DNA of 42,278 bases from assembly GCA_963205265.1 (NCBI GenBank), contig CAUJJI010000062.1, positions 1 to 42,278 of the forward strand, in the 5' to 3' direction. How positions within the stretch are numbered: position 1 is the first letter of the stretch; each line of letters begins with the position of its first letter. The position numbers and the translations under genes are program-made. Below, piece after piece: positions 1 through 11,640 of the stretch. The stretch comes from Pseudomonadota bacterium. Lineage in GTDB: Bacteria > Pseudomonadota > Alphaproteobacteria > Sphingomonadales > Sphingomonadaceae. The notes under the pieces were generated by a model, which was not told where the DNA came from, did no database searches, and worked only from the letters and a program-made list of their open reading frames with translations.

Positions 1-2373
<2,373 letters not shown>

Positions 2374-2385
2374 GGGATCCTACGT

Positions 2386-2772
2386 TCAGGAAGCGGTGAG
2401 TGCGGAGAAAGCCTGGTCCCAGTAGTCTGGGCCGCCGTCCTTCGCCTTGAGGATGATCGGGTCGCTTTCCTGCTCCTGCTTCAGGAATGCCTTGTAGGCA
2501 TCGGCCTGGAACTGGTGCATCGAGCCGCCGAAATCGTTGGTCTTGGTCGAATAGGCACCCGCAGCGATCAGCCTATCGAGTAGGGCGGCGGCGACGGAAT
2601 TAGCCTTGGCCGTCGCCTTGCGGCCGAACTTGCGGGTCGCGACCTGGATCTTGTCGGCCAGGATCAGCGTCAGTTCGCCATAGGGATAGAAGCGCGGGGC
2701 GGCGCTGAACTGCGCTGCATCGCCGGCGACGTAATAGGCGTAGACGTGCTGCTCGAGATCGGTGAGGCTCAT
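2386..2772 (-). CDS. Small protein of unknown function between carA and carB
   Basis: This 128-residue protein begins MSLTDLEQHVYAYY. Its ATG overlaps the TGA of carA by four bases (ATGA), which suggests translational coupling, and carB starts 12 bases after its stop. The sequence has no signal peptide or membrane segment. It is mixed alpha-type with an aromatic N-terminal part (YFPYGELT region near residues 28-35), a basic stretch (RKFGRKATAKAN) and an acidic C-terminal part. I do not recognise the family with certainty. Its position inside the car operon suggests co-expression with carbamoyl phosphate synthetase, but a role in that enzyme is only an inference. A longer frame continues upstream inside carA, antisense to nothing; it is rejected because carA is clearly the real gene there. 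Confidence 0.85.
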   Translation of the reverse strand: MSLTDLEQHVYAYYVAGDAAQFSAAPRFYPYGELTLILADKIQVATRKFGRKATAKANSVAAALLDRLIAAGAYSTKTNDFGGSMHQFQADAYKAFLKQEQESDPIILKAKDGGPDYWDQAFSALTAS

Positions 2773-3935
2773 TTCAACATCTCCAGGAAGCGTTCGAACA
2801 GGTAGAAGCTGTCCTGCGGGCCGGGGCTCGCCTCGGGGTGATATTGCACGCCGAAGGCCTGCTTGCCCCTGATGGCTATGCCGCAGTTCGACCCGTCGAA
2901 CAGCGAGACATGGGTTTCGAGGACATTGTCCGGCAGCGCCGCATTGTCCACGGCAAAGCCGTGGTTCATCGAGGTAATCTCGACCACGCCGTCGATCAGC
3001 CGCTTGACCGGGTGGTTCGCGCCGCGGTGGCCCTGGTGCATCTTGGTGGTCCGGGCACCGGCGGCCAGCGCCAGCATCTGGTGGCCCAGGCAGATCCCGA
3101 AGATCGGGATGTCGCGTTCGAGCAGGCCCTGGATCGTCGGCACGGCATAGGCGCCGGTCGCCGCCGGGTCGCCCGGACCGTTCGACAGAAACACGCCGGC
3201 GGGCGCGAGCGCGAGGATATCGGCGAGCGAAGTCTGCGCCGGCACCACCGTCACCCGCGCCCCGGCCTTCACCAGGTTGCGGAAGATGTTGTCCTTGGCG
3301 CCGTAGTCCAGCGCGACGACATGCGGCCGTTCGTCGTGCGGGCTGCGGGCATAGCCCTTGCCCAGCGCCCAGACGCCGCCTTCCCAGCTTTCCTGCCCGT
3401 GCCGGGAGACGACGCGGGCAAGGTCCATGCCTTCGAGCCCGGGCCAGTCCTGCGCGCGCTTGACCAGCGCCGGGATGTCGAACCTGCCGTCGGGATCGTG
3501 CGCGATCACCGCGTTGGGTGCGCCCGACTGCCGGATGCGGCGTGTCAGCGCGCGCGTGTCGATGCCGGCCAGGCCGATCTTGCCCTTGGCCTTGAGCCAG
3601 TCGCCGAACTCGCCCCGCGAGCGGAAATTGGACGGCGCGGTCACGTCCTCGCGGACGACGCAGCCGATCGCGCCGTCGACATGGGACTCGAGATCCTCGT
3701 CGTTGACGCCGACGTTGCCGATGTGCGGAAAGGTGAAAGTGACGATCTGCGCCGCATAGGACGGATCGGTCATGATCTCCTGGTAGCCGGTCATCGCGGT
3801 GTTGAAGCAGACTTCGCCCACCGCGCTGCCGACAGCCCCGAAACCACGGCCCCAGGCGACTTGACCGTCGGCAAGGACGAGAACGCCCGTCGCGCCCTTC
3901 GGGGAGAGCGCGTGCGAAGATGCGGGGTCGGCCAT
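2769..3935 (-). CDS. carA: Carbamoyl-phosphate synthase small (glutaminase) subunit
   Basis: CarA hydrolyses glutamine and passes ammonia to CarB. The 388-residue length is normal. The N-terminal CPSase_sm domain includes GEVCFNTAMTGYQEIMTDPSY at about residues 40-60. The class I glutamine amidotransferase domain follows from about residue 205, with the nucleophile Cys282 in FGICLGHQ and the His366/Glu368 pair in YHPEA. The ATG at 3933-3935 is the only good start for the conserved N terminus. It is the first gene of the carA, small ORF, carB operon and is divergent from the YqeY-like gene at 4091, so both probably use promoters in the 155-base gap between them. No clear promoter motif was identified there. 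Confidence 0.98.
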   Translation of the reverse strand: MADPASSHALSPKGATGVLVLADGQVAWGRGFGAVGSAVGEVCFNTAMTGYQEIMTDPSYAAQIVTFTFPHIGNVGVNDEDLESHVDGAIGCVVREDVTAPSNFRSRGEFGDWLKAKGKIGLAGIDTRALTRRIRQSGAPNAVIAHDPDGRFDIPALVKRAQDWPGLEGMDLARVVSRHGQESWEGGVWALGKGYARSPHDERPHVVALDYGAKDNIFRNLVKAGARVTVVPAQTSLADILALAPAGVFLSNGPGDPAATGAYAVPTIQGLLERDIPIFGICLGHQMLALAAGARTTKMHQGHRGANHPVKRLIDGVVEITSMNHGFAVDNAALPDNVLETHVSLFDGSNCGIAIRGKQAFGVQYHPEASPGPQDSFYLFERFLEMLK

Positions 3936-4090
3936 GGTGGCGCTCCGTTGGCAAGGTTGCAGCGATGGGTGCTAAGGTTCGCCCGCTAGACCCCGTGGTG
4001 CAGTGCGTCAACCTAGGAAAACCGGAAATTCCCGGCTAACCTCCACGCTTTCCGCGCCCGAGGGCGCTTTTCCACGGGAATCAGACGAAT

Positions 4091-4543
4091 ATGCTTCGCG
4101 ACTCGATCAAGGCTGCCCAGGTTGCGGCGATGAAATCCGGCGACAAGGCCCGCCTCGCGGCCGTGCGCCTGATCCTTGCCAAGCTCAAGGACCGCGATAT
4201 CGAGCTGCGCACGGCCAGCAGCGTGCCGGACGACGATACCCTGGTGGTCGAAGTCCTGCAGAAGATGGCCAAGCAGCGCCGCGAATCGATCGAGCTCTAC
4301 GTCCAGGGCGGCCGCCAGGAGCTTGCCGACGCCGAAAGCGCCGAGCTGGCGGTGATCGAGGAATTCCTGCCCGCCCAGATGAGCGAGGACGACACCCGCG
4401 CCGCGATCGAGGCGATCAAGGCCGAAGTCGGCGCCAGCTCGGTCAAGGACATGGGCAAGGTCATGGCCGAGCTCAAGGCCCGCCACGGCAGCCAGCTCGA
4501 CATGAGCAAGGCCAGCGGGCTGGTGAAGGCGGCGCTGGCATAG
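4091..4543 (+). CDS. GatB/YqeY domain-containing protein
   Basis: A 150-residue soluble protein starting MLRDSIKAAQVAAMKSGDKARL. It matches the YqeY family, whose fold resembles the tail domain of the GatB amidotransferase subunit: an N-terminal helical region with AVRLILAKLKDRDIELR, and a C-terminal part with EEFLPAQMSEDDTRAAIEAI and DMGKVMAELKARHG. YqeY-like proteins are thought to relate to tRNA-dependent amidation, but the exact function is not settled. In many Alphaproteobacteria this gene lies upstream of dnaG and rpoD, as here. The 170-base gap to dnaG holds a degenerate repeat. Confidence 0.95.
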   Translation: MLRDSIKAAQVAAMKSGDKARLAAVRLILAKLKDRDIELRTASSVPDDDTLVVEVLQKMAKQRRESIELYVQGGRQELADAESAELAVIEEFLPAQMSEDDTRAAIEAIKAEVGASSVKDMGKVMAELKARHGSQLDMSKASGLVKAALA

Positions 4544-4552
4544 CCGTCAACA

Positions 4553-4626
4553 CGGCGAAAGCCGGGATCGCTTTCGGCCTCGCCGGTCGGCGAGGAGAGC
4601 AATCCCGGACCAGGCCCCGGTGACGA
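4553..4626. repeat. Degenerate copy of the GC-rich palindromic intergenic repeat (family A)
   Basis: The gap between the yqeY-like gene and dnaG contains CGGCGAAAGCCGGGATC, followed downstream by AATCCCGGACCAGG. These resemble the arm CCGGCTTTCGCCGGGA seen at the other family A sites (8621, 16661, 26715). The match is partial, so this is called a decayed copy. Confidence 0.4.
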
Positions 4627-4713
4627 GAGATGACGAGAATGTGGCGGCGATGATCATGCGAACTTTCAGGAACCGGCGCTTCCGCAACTCCGCCCCCCAG
4701 CGGGAGGGCTGAT

Positions 4714-6546
4714 TTGAGCCTGTCCCCGCAATGGCTGGACGAGCTGCGCGCGCGAGTTACGCTGTCGGGCGTGATCTCGCGGACGACGCGGCTGACCAAG
4801 GCGGGGCGGGAATTCAAGGCGTGCTGCCCATTCCACAACGAGAAGACTCCCAGTTTCACGGTCAACGACGAGAAGGGCTTCTACCACTGCTTCGGCTGCG
4901 GCGCGCATGGCGACGTGATCCGCTGGATGACCGACCAGCGCGGACTGTCGTTCATGGATGCGGTGAAGGAGCTTGCCGCCGAAGCCGGGATGGACGTCCC
5001 CGCTCCCGATCCCCGCGCCACCAAGGCGGCGGAGCAGCGCGATTCGCTCCACGATGTCATGGCGGCGGCGCAGAAGTGGTTCGTCGCCTGCCTGGAATCC
5101 CCCGAAGGCGAGCAAGCGCGCGCCTATCTCGCCGGGCGCGGCTTCGATGCCCATACCGTCGCGCGCTTCGGCTTCGGCTATGCGCCGGAAGGGCGGCAGG
5201 CGCTGAAGGCGGCGCTGGCCCAGTTTCCGGAGGAACAGCTGATCGAAGCCGGGCTGAGGATCACGGTCGACGGGAAGGAGCCCTACGACCGCTTCCGCGG
5301 CCGCCTGATGCTGCCGATCGAGGATGCGCGCGGCCGCGTCATCGCATTCGGCGGGCGCATCCTCGACAGCGCCAAGACAGACGCGCCGAAGTACCTGAAC
5401 TCCCCCGACACGCCGCTGTTCGACAAGGGGCGCACGCTCTACAACCTCCATCGCGCCGGGCCGGCAGCGCGGCAATCGGGCCGCCTGGTCGTCGTCGAAG
5501 GCTACATGGACGTCATCGCGCTGGCGGCGGCGGGCATCGCCGAATGCGTCGCCCCGCTCGGCACGGCGCTGACCGAGCGGCAGATCGAGATGCTGTGGCG
5601 GCTCGTCGAAGTTCCGATCCTCTGCTTCGACGGCGATGCCGCCGGCCGCCGCGCCGCGATGCGGGCGGTGGGACGCGCCCTGCCCCTGCTGCGGCCGGCG
5701 CACAGCCTCGGCATCGTGCGCCTGCCGGCCGGGCTCGATCCCGACGATCTGGTGAAGCGCGACGGAGCCAAGGCGATGGAAGCGCTCCTCGCCGGTGCCG
5801 GCAGCCTGATCGAGACGCTCTGGGAGCACGAGCGCGATGCCGCCCCGCTGCGCACTCCGGAAGACAAGGCCGGGCTCAAGGCGCGGCTCCTCGCCCATGT
5901 CGAGACGATCGCCGATTCGGACATCCGCGCGCTGTACCGCCGCGAACTGCTCGACCGCTTTTCCGCCTTCGCCTATCCGGCGCGCGAGCCGCGCCAGCGC
6001 CAGGCCGGTCGCGGCGGGAGATCCGAACCGAGCCCCACTCCGCCCGATCATGCCGACCGCCTGCGCCGCATGGCCAACGGCGGTTCCCGCGACGCGCTGA
6101 GCGCGGCCGTACTGGCCGGGCTGATTCGCTGGCCGGACGAAATCGCACGGCATGCCGACACCCTGGCACGGCTCGTCACGCTCGATCCCCGCTTCGCGCT
6201 GATGCTCGATCAATTGGACAGCGGCGAACCGCTTGAAAGCGAAGCTCTTGTCACCATATTGGCGCATCAAGGAATGGCTGTACCCGCACCGGAGGAATAT
6301 TCCGGCCTGCGTTTCGGCTTCCTGGGTGCGGAGGCCGAGCGCGATCAGGCGGCGGCCGCTCTTGCCCAGGCAGTCGGATTGCTGGTCGAAAGACCGGCCC
6401 TGGAAGCGGCTCTGGCAGAAGCGACGATCCGCTATGAACGCGAGTTCACTGAGGAAGCCTATGCCGAGCAGCAGCGTTTGTTGAAGAGAAAGCTGGAATT
6501 CGATGCCCGTCTCGGGCAAATGGCGAATGCACAGCCTGTGTTATAA
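4714..6546 (+). CDS. dnaG: DNA primase
   Basis: DnaG synthesises RNA primers for replication at the fork. It has 610 residues, normal for the family. The zinc-binding CHC2 domain has ligands Cys38, His41, Cys59 and Cys62 (CPFH and CFGC). The catalytic primase core follows, with EGYMD near residue 262 and the Toprim DGDAAGRRA motif near residue 306. The C-terminal DnaB-interacting region is more divergent. The start is a TTG at 4714, preceded by the Shine-Dalgarno-like GGGAGG seven bases upstream. No ATG fits the conserved [16 protein letters not shown] terminus. rpoD follows after 32 bases, the classic dnaG-rpoD pair of the macromolecular synthesis operon. Confidence 0.97.
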   Translation: MSLSPQWLDELRARVTLSGVISRTTRLTKAGREFKACCPFHNEKTPSFTVNDEKGFYHCFGCGAHGDVIRWMTDQRGLSFMDAVKELAAEAGMDVPAPDPRATKAAEQRDSLHDVMAAAQKWFVACLESPEGEQARAYLAGRGFDAHTVARFGFGYAPEGRQALKAALAQFPEEQLIEAGLRITVDGKEPYDRFRGRLMLPIEDARGRVIAFGGRILDSAKTDAPKYLNSPDTPLFDKGRTLYNLHRAGPAARQSGRLVVVEGYMDVIALAAAGIAECVAPLGTALTERQIEMLWRLVEVPILCFDGDAAGRRAAMRAVGRALPLLRPAHSLGIVRLPAGLDPDDLVKRDGAKAMEALLAGAGSLIETLWEHERDAAPLRTPEDKAGLKARLLAHVETIADSDIRALYRRELLDRFSAFAYPAREPRQRQAGRGGRSEPSPTPPDHADRLRRMANGGSRDALSAAVLAGLIRWPDEIARHADTLARLVTLDPRFALMLDQLDSGEPLESEALVTILAHQGMAVPAPEEYSGLRFGFLGAEAERDQAAAALAQAVGLLVERPALEAALAEATIRYEREFTEEAYAEQQRLLKRKLEFDARLGQMANAQPVL

Positions 6547-6547
6547 T
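6539..6547 (+). promoter_or_regulatory. Extended -10 promoter candidate for rpoD at the end of dnaG
   Basis: The last codons of dnaG contain TGTTATAAT: a perfect TATAAT at 6542-6547 preceded by an extended -10 TG at 6539-6540. A recognisable -35 is missing, which is common for extended -10 promoters. Transcription would start near 6554, about 25 bases before the rpoD ATG. This would give rpoD its own promoter besides read-through from dnaG. The call rests on motif match only. Confidence 0.45.
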
Positions 6548-6578
6548 TGGGTCACGGCCCAACAACGATGGCAGACTG

Positions 6579-8600
6579 ATGGACGAAGAAACCACTGGCG
6601 GCGACAAGGGTGACGGCAGCGATGCTCCGCTCATCGATCTCAACGAAGCCTCGATCAAGAAGCTGATCGCGCGTGCCAAGCGGCGCGGCGTGATCACTTA
6701 CGACGAGCTGAACGAAGCCCTGCCGCAAGACCAGATGTCGTCCGAGCAGATCGAGGACATCATGGCCGCGATCTCCGAGATGGGCGTCAACATCGTCGAG
6801 AGCGACGAGGACGCGGTGGACCAGGACGAACCCCCGGTCGACGAGATCGAGGAAGCCGACGGCATGGCCGGCCGGCCGCTGCCCGAGAAGAAGAAGGAAG
6901 CGATCGAGCGCACCGACGACCCGGTGCGCATGTACCTGCGCGAAATGGGCGCGGTCGAGCTGCTCAGCCGCGAGGGCGAGATCGCCATCGCCAAGCGCAT
7001 CGAAGCCGGTCGCGACACTATGATCCTGGGCCTTTGCGAAAGCCCGATCACTTTCCATGCCATCATCCAGTGGTCCGAAGCGCTGAACAACGGCGAGATG
7101 CAGCTGCGCGAGATTCTCGATCTCGATGCCATGCTGTCGAAGGAACCGGCGCCCGAAAGCCTGACCGACGATGCCGAGGACGACGACGGCGAGATCAGCG
7201 AGGCGACTGCCGGCCCCTCCTACAAGGACGAGGAAGAGGTCGAGGAAGAAGAAGAGGAAGTCGACGAGGACGAGGACGAGGACGGTGTCGAACGCCGCGC
7301 CCGCCGCCCGGTCGAGGAGGACGAGGACGACAACACCCTCAGCCTCGCCCAGATGGAAGCGGCCCTCAAGCCCGAGGCGCTGGAGAAGTTCGCCAACATC
7401 ACCGAGCTGTTCCGCAAGTTCGAGAAGATCCAGGCCGAACGCCTCCAGGCGATGGGCCTCGGCATCGATTTCCCGGCCGGCAAGGAAAAGCAGTACCAGC
7501 AGCTGCGCGAAGACCTGACCGCCCAGGTCGAGAGCGTGCAGTTCCACGCGACCAAGATCGAATACCTGGTCGACAATCTCTATGCCTTCAACCGCCGGCT
7601 CACCGCGCTCGGCGGCCAGATGCTGCGCCTGGCCGAACGGCACAAGGTGCCGCGCAAGGACTTCCTCGACAGCTACGTCGGGCGCGAGCTCGATGACCAG
7701 TGGCTGCAGGACATGTCGCGCAAGGACAAGCGCTGGGCCGCCTTCTCAGAGAACGAGGCCGATTCGGTCGAGCGCATCCGCGCCGAAGTGTCGGACATCG
7801 CTTCCGCCACCGGCATGTCGCTTCCCGAGTTCCGCCGCATCGTCAACATGGTGCAGAAGGGCGAGCGCGAGGCCCGCATCGCCAAGAAAGAAATGGTCGA
7901 GGCCAACCTGCGCCTGGTGATCTCGATCGCCAAGAAATACACCAACCGCGGCCTGCAGTTCCTCGACCTGATCCAGGAAGGCAACATCGGCCTGATGAAG
8001 GCGGTCGACAAGTTCGAGTACCGCCGCGGCTACAAGTTCAGCACTTACGCCACATGGTGGATCCGGCAGGCGATCACCCGCTCGATCGCCGACCAGGCGC
8101 GCACGATCCGCATCCCGGTCCACATGATCGAGACGATCAACAAGCTCGTGCGCACCAGCCGCCAGTTCCTCCACGAGCAGGGCCGCGAGCCCACGCCCGA
8201 GGAAATGGCCGAGCGCCTGTCGATGCCGCTCGAGAAGGTCCGCAAGGTGATGAAGATCGCCAAGGAACCGATCTCCCTCGAAACGCCGATCGGCGACGAG
8301 GAGGATTCGCACCTGGGCGACTTCATCGAGGACAAGAACGCGGTGATCCCGGTCGACGCCGCGATCCAGGCCAACCTCAAGGAAACGGTCACCCGCGTCC
8401 TCGCCAGCCTGACCCCGCGCGAGGAACGCGTGCTGCGCATGCGCTTCGGCATCGGCATGAACACCGATCACACGCTCGAGGAAGTCGGCCAGCAGTTCTC
8501 GGTGACGCGCGAACGCATCCGCCAGATCGAAGCCAAGGCGCTGAGGAAGCTCAAGCACCCGAGCCGGTCGCGCAAGATGCGCAGCTTCCTGGATCAGTAA
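6579..8600 (+). CDS. rpoD: RNA polymerase primary sigma factor (sigma-70, RpoD)
   Basis: RpoD directs core RNA polymerase to housekeeping promoters. The 673 residues show region 1.1 at the N terminus ([20 protein letters not shown]), region 1.2 ([21 protein letters not shown]), a non-conserved region, and region 2 at about residues 440-515 (RPpol-core contact and -10 recognition, including [20 protein letters not shown]). Region 3 follows, then region 4.2 with the -35 recognition helix [20 protein letters not shown], ending SFLDQ. An extremely acidic stretch of Glu and Asp lies at about residues 213-256 inside the non-conserved region, as is usual in proteobacterial RpoD but strong here. The gene lies 32 bases after dnaG. 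Confidence 0.98.
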   Translation: MDEETTGGDKGDGSDAPLIDLNEASIKKLIARAKRRGVITYDELNEALPQDQMSSEQIEDIMAAISEMGVNIVESDEDAVDQDEPPVDEIEEADGMAGRPLPEKKKEAIERTDDPVRMYLREMGAVELLSREGEIAIAKRIEAGRDTMILGLCESPITFHAIIQWSEALNNGEMQLREILDLDAMLSKEPAPESLTDDAEDDDGEISEATAGPSYKDEEEVEEEEEEVDEDEDEDGVERRARRPVEEDEDDNTLSLAQMEAALKPEALEKFANITELFRKFEKIQAERLQAMGLGIDFPAGKEKQYQQLREDLTAQVESVQFHATKIEYLVDNLYAFNRRLTALGGQMLRLAERHKVPRKDFLDSYVGRELDDQWLQDMSRKDKRWAAFSENEADSVERIRAEVSDIASATGMSLPEFRRIVNMVQKGEREARIAKKEMVEANLRLVISIAKKYTNRGLQFLDLIQEGNIGLMKAVDKFEYRRGYKFSTYATWWIRQAITRSIADQARTIRIPVHMIETINKLVRTSRQFLHEQGREPTPEEMAERLSMPLEKVRKVMKIAKEPISLETPIGDEEDSHLGDFIEDKNAVIPVDAAIQANLKETVTRVLASLTPREERVLRMRFGIGMNTDHTLEEVGQQFSVTRERIRQIEAKALRKLKHPSRSRKMRSFLDQ

Positions 8601-8620
8601 GGGGCGTCGGCGCGGGCGAG

Positions 8621-8765
8621 ACGTTCCGTCGACGAGGCCAGCGGTCCCGGCTTTCGCCGGGACGACGAGTTCCACTCCCGTCGTCCCGGGCTCGACCCGG
8701 GACCGTTCTCCTCCTGGCAGGCCGTCTATCGACAAAGCCAGCGGCCCGGCTTTCGCGGGGATGCG
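8621..8765. repeat. Palindromic intergenic repeat (family A), two units
   Basis: Between rpoD and rpiB there are two arms, CCAGCGGTCCCGGCTTTCGC and a second CCAGCGGCCCGGCTTTCGC, flanking the opposite-strand arm CGTCGTCCCGGGCTCGACCC. The same arms recur at 13540, 16661, 26715 and 41918. They can fold into strong GC hairpins and may act as transcript ends for rpoD. Confidence 0.8.
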
Positions 8766-8862
8766 GGAACCAACCAAGCTGCCACTGGCTTATCGCCGCA
8801 ACACGCCCTATGGGGGCGCTGACACGATTCACCCGCAAGCAGTAGTACGGGCCGCCCACTCC

Positions 8863-9339
8863 ATGCGCATCGCCATCGCTTCCGATCACGCCGCCGTCGA
8901 TCTCAAGGCGGAGCTGCGCGACTACCTGGTTTCGCTGGGGCACGAGGTTGCCGATCTCGGGCCGGAGACGGCCGATCGCGTCGACTATCCCGACTACGGC
9001 TACAAGCTGGCCCAGGCCGTGGCCGACGGCGATGCGCAGTACGGCGTCGCGCTGTGCGGATCGGGGATCGGCATCTCGATCGCGGTCAACCGCCACCCGG
9101 CGCTGCGCTGCGCGCTGGTGTCCGAGCCGCTGTCCGCCGCCCTGGCGCGCGAGCACAACGATGCCAACGCGATCGCCATGGGCGCCCGGCTGACCGGCGT
9201 CGACATGGCCAAGGCCTGCCTCGACGCGTTCCTTTCCACCGCATTCGGCGGCGGCCGCCACGGCCCGCGCGTCGACAAGCTATCCAACCCCCAGACCATC
9301 CTTCAGACCAACCTCCAGACCTCAGGGCAAACCGCATGA
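8863..9339 (+). CDS. rpiB: Ribose-5-phosphate isomerase B
   Basis: RpiB interconverts ribose 5-phosphate and ribulose 5-phosphate in the pentose phosphate pathway. The 158-residue protein starts [11 protein letters not shown], the canonical LacA/RpiB N terminus with Asp8-His9. The active-site Cys65 sits in [10 protein letters not shown], and the [13 protein letters not shown] segment is present. A longer frame runs upstream to 8761 but enters the repeat, so the ATG at 8863 is chosen; its ribosome binding site is weak. The C-terminal tail is unusual, with a small QT-rich repeat ([14 protein letters not shown]). The TGA overlaps the ATG of glyA by four bases (ATGA), suggesting coupling. Confidence 0.95.
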   Translation: MRIAIASDHAAVDLKAELRDYLVSLGHEVADLGPETADRVDYPDYGYKLAQAVADGDAQYGVALCGSGIGISIAVNRHPALRCALVSEPLSAALAREHNDANAIAMGARLTGVDMAKACLDAFLSTAFGGGRHGPRVDKLSNPQTILQTNLQTSGQTA

Positions 9340-11174
9340 GCACGAGTGCCGATACCGTGACCGACATCCGACCCAAGGGCTTCTTCACCGGCAGCCTCGC
9401 CGAGACCGATCCCGAGATCGCCGGCTGGATCGGCAAGGAACTCGGCCGCCAGCGCGACAAGATCGAACTGATCGCCAGCGAGAACATCTGCTCGAAAGCG
9501 GTGCTCGAGGCGGCGGGCTCGATCCTCACCAACAAGTACGCCGAAGGCTATCCGGGCAAGCGCTATTACGGCGGGTGCGAATATGTCGACGAGATCGAGA
9601 AGATCGCGATCGAGCGCGCCAAGCAGCTGTTCGGCGCCGGCTTCGCCAACGTCCAGCCCAATTCGGGCAGCCAGATGAACCAGGCGGTGTTCCTGGCGCT
9701 GCTGCAGCCGGGCGACAGCTTCATGGGCCTCGACCTCGCCGCCGGCGGCCACCTCACCCACGGCTCGCCGGTCAACATGAGCGGCAAGTGGTTCCACCCG
9801 ATCCCCTATACCGTGCGGCCCGACGACCACCTGATCGACATGGACGAGGTCGCCCGCATCGCGTGCGAGAACAAGCCCAAGCTGATCATCTGCGGCGCCA
9901 CCGCCTATTCGCGCGAATGGGATTTCAGGCGTTTCCGCGAGATCGCCGGCTGGATCGGCAAGGAACTGGGCCGCCAGCGCGACAAGATCGAACTGATCGC
10001 GAGCGAGAATATCTGTTCGAAGGCCGTGCTCGAAGCGGCCGGTTCGATCCTTACCAACAAGTACGCCGAGGGCTATCCCGGCAAGCGCTATTATGGCGGC
10101 TGCGAGTACGTCGACGAGATCGAGACCCTTGCGATCGAGCGGGCCAAGGCGCTGTTCGGCGCCGGCTTCGCCAATGTGCAGCCCAATTCGGGCAGCCAGA
10201 TGAACCAGGCGGTGTTCCTTGCCCTGCTCCAGCCGGGCGACAGCTTCATGGGCCTTGACCTTGCGGCCGGCGGCCACCTCACCCACGGCTCTCCCGTGAA
10301 CATGAGCGGCAAGTGGTTCCAGCCGATCCCCTATACGGTGCGGCCCGACGACCACCTGATCGACATGGACGAGGTCGCCCGCATCGCGCGCGAGAACAAG
10401 CCCAAGCTGATCATCTGCGGCGCCACCGCCTATTCGCGGTTCTGGGATTTCAAGCGCTTCCGCGAGATCGCCGACGAAGTGGGCGCTTACCTGCTCGCCG
10501 ACATGTCGCATTTCTCCGGCCTCGTCGCGGGCGGTGCCCACCCCTCGCCGGTGCCGCATGCCCATGTCACCACGACCACGACGCACAAGTCACTGCGCGG
10601 CCCGCGCTCGGGCATCATCCTGTCGAACGACGAGGACATCGCCAAGAAGATCAACAGCGCGATCTTCCCCGGCATGCAGGGCGGCCCGCTGATGCACATC
10701 ATCGCCGCCAAGGCCGTGGCCTTCGCCGAGGCGCTCAGGCCCGAGTTCAAGGCCTATGCCCGCGCCGTCGCCGAGAACGCCAAGGCGCTCGCCGCGAGCC
10801 TGCAGGAGCAGGGTCTCGACATCGTCTCGGGCGGCACCGACAACCACCTCATGCTGGTCGACCTGCGCCCCTACCAGGCCAAGGGTAAGCATGCGGAAAA
10901 GGCGCTCGATCGTGCCTCGATCACCTGCAACAAGAACGCCATCCCCAACGATCCGGAAAAGCCCTTCGTCACCTCGGGCATCCGCCTCGGGACGCCGGCG
11001 GGCACGACGCGTGGCTTCGGCCCTGCGGAATTCCGCCAGATCGGCCAGCTGATCGCCGAAGTCGTCGAAGGCCTGCGCAAGAACGGCGAGGAAGGCGACG
11101 CCCAGGTCGAGGCGAGCGTCCGCAGCCGGGTCGAGGATCTTTGCGCGCGCTTCCCCATCTACGAAGGAATGTGA
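9336..11174 (+). CDS. glyA: Serine hydroxymethyltransferase with an internal in-frame tandem duplication
   Basis: GlyA is the PLP enzyme that interconverts serine and glycine and charges tetrahydrofolate with one-carbon units. The frame is open for 612 residues, against about 437 if the duplication is removed. Residues 27-201 (bases 9413-9937) and 202-376 (9938-10462) are two copies of one segment of exactly 525 bases. Each holds IELIASEN, the [20 protein letters not shown] motif and the PLP-contacting [11 protein letters not shown]. Only the second copy runs on into the rest of the enzyme, with the PLP lysine Lys418 in [14 protein letters not shown] and the usual C terminus [15 protein letters not shown]. 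By hand count the copies differ at about 43 bases, of which roughly 31 are silent, and at 7 residues (for example Cys against Arg in IA(C/R)ENK, and REWDFRRF against RFWDFKRF). The enzyme is normally an obligate dimer, so the extra segment may be unfolded, removed or domain-swapped. Copy 2 plus the remainder forms a complete enzyme, so activity may be kept. Confidence 0.93.
   Translation: MSTSADTVTDIRPKGFFTGSLAETDPEIAGWIGKELGRQRDKIELIASENICSKAVLEAAGSILTNKYAEGYPGKRYYGGCEYVDEIEKIAIERAKQLFGAGFANVQPNSGSQMNQAVFLALLQPGDSFMGLDLAAGGHLTHGSPVNMSGKWFHPIPYTVRPDDHLIDMDEVARIACENKPKLIICGATAYSREWDFRRFREIAGWIGKELGRQRDKIELIASENICSKAVLEAAGSILTNKYAEGYPGKRYYGGCEYVDEIETLAIERAKALFGAGFANVQPNSGSQMNQAVFLALLQPGDSFMGLDLAAGGHLTHGSPVNMSGKWFQPIPYTVRPDDHLIDMDEVARIARENKPKLIICGATAYSRFWDFKRFREIADEVGAYLLADMSHFSGLVAGGAHPSPVPHAHVTTTTTHKSLRGPRSGIILSNDEDIAKKINSAIFPGMQGGPLMHIIAAKAVAFAEALRPEFKAYARAVAENAKALAASLQEQGLDIVSGGTDNHLMLVDLRPYQAKGKHAEKALDRASITCNKNAIPNDPEKPFVTSGIRLGTPAGTTRGFGPAEFRQIGQLIAEVVEGLRKNGEEGDAQVEASVRSRVEDLCARFPIYEGM
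9413..10473 (+). repeat. Direct tandem repeat of 525 bases inside glyA
   Basis: Unit 1 is 9413-9937 and unit 2 is 9938-10462. The 11-base sequence CGAGATCGCCG occurs at 9413, 9938 and 10463, that is, at both outer ends and at the joint, with exact 525-base spacing. Unit identity is about 92 percent by hand count. Differences are dense at 9490-9780 and sparse at 9787-9900, which may reflect partial gene conversion. Confidence 0.95.
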
Positions 11175-11178
11175 GCGC

Positions 11179-11640
11179 TTGCGCTGTCCTTTCTGCGCCC
11201 ATGACGACAGCCAGGTAAAGGACTCGCGGCCGACCGAGGACAACACGGCGATTCGCCGACGCCGCCAGTGCGAAGGCTGCGGCGCCCGCTTCACCACCTT
11301 CGAGCGGGTCCAGCTGCGCGAGATCACCGTGATCAAGAGCGACGACAGCCGCGAGCCGTTCGAGCGCGCCAAGATCGAGCAGTCGGTCGCCCTCGCCTGC
11401 CGCAAGCGCGGAGTCGCGCAGGAACGCCTCGACCAGCTCGTCTCGGGCATCCAGCGCCAGGTCGAGACGCTCGGCGACAGCGAAGTCACCTCCAAGGCCA
11501 TCGGCGAGATGGTGATGGAGGGGCTGCGCCAGCTCGATTCGGTCGCCTACATCCGCTTCGCCAGCGTCTATCGCGATTTCAGCGAGGCGCGCGACTTCGA
11601 GGAATTCGCCAGCTCGGTGCGCGATGTTGGCGGCAACTGA
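11179..11640 (+). CDS. nrdR: Transcriptional repressor NrdR
   Basis: NrdR is the ATP/dATP-sensing repressor of ribonucleotide reductase genes. It has 153 residues, as usual. The N-terminal zinc ribbon uses Cys3, Cys6, Cys31 and Cys34 (CPFC and CEGC) with the basic RRRR segment between. The ATP-cone domain follows from about residue 49 ([18 protein letters not shown]) and ends with [15 protein letters not shown]. The start is a TTG at 11179, four bases after the glyA stop; no ATG precedes the conserved RCPFC. The end overlaps the next gene by 17 bases. The rpiB-glyA-nrdR order is common in Alphaproteobacteria. Confidence 0.97.
   Translation: MRCPFCAHDDSQVKDSRPTEDNTAIRRRRQCEGCGARFTTFERVQLREITVIKSDDSREPFERAKIEQSVALACRKRGVAQERLDQLVSGIQRQVETLGDSEVTSKAIGEMVMEGLRQLDSVAYIRFASVYRDFSEARDFEEFASSVRDVGGN

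Noticed and set aside
2838..3989. 383-codon open frame on the plus strand
   Set aside because: It is antisense to carA and shows no domain; composition is that of a shadow frame.
4666..6519. 617-codon open frame on the minus strand
   Set aside because: It is antisense to dnaG; the translation has no domain and is a codon-bias shadow.
9054..9335. N-terminal extension of the glyA frame
   Set aside because: The frame is open through rpiB but overlaps its coding in another frame; the ATG at 9336 begins the recognisable GlyA N terminus.
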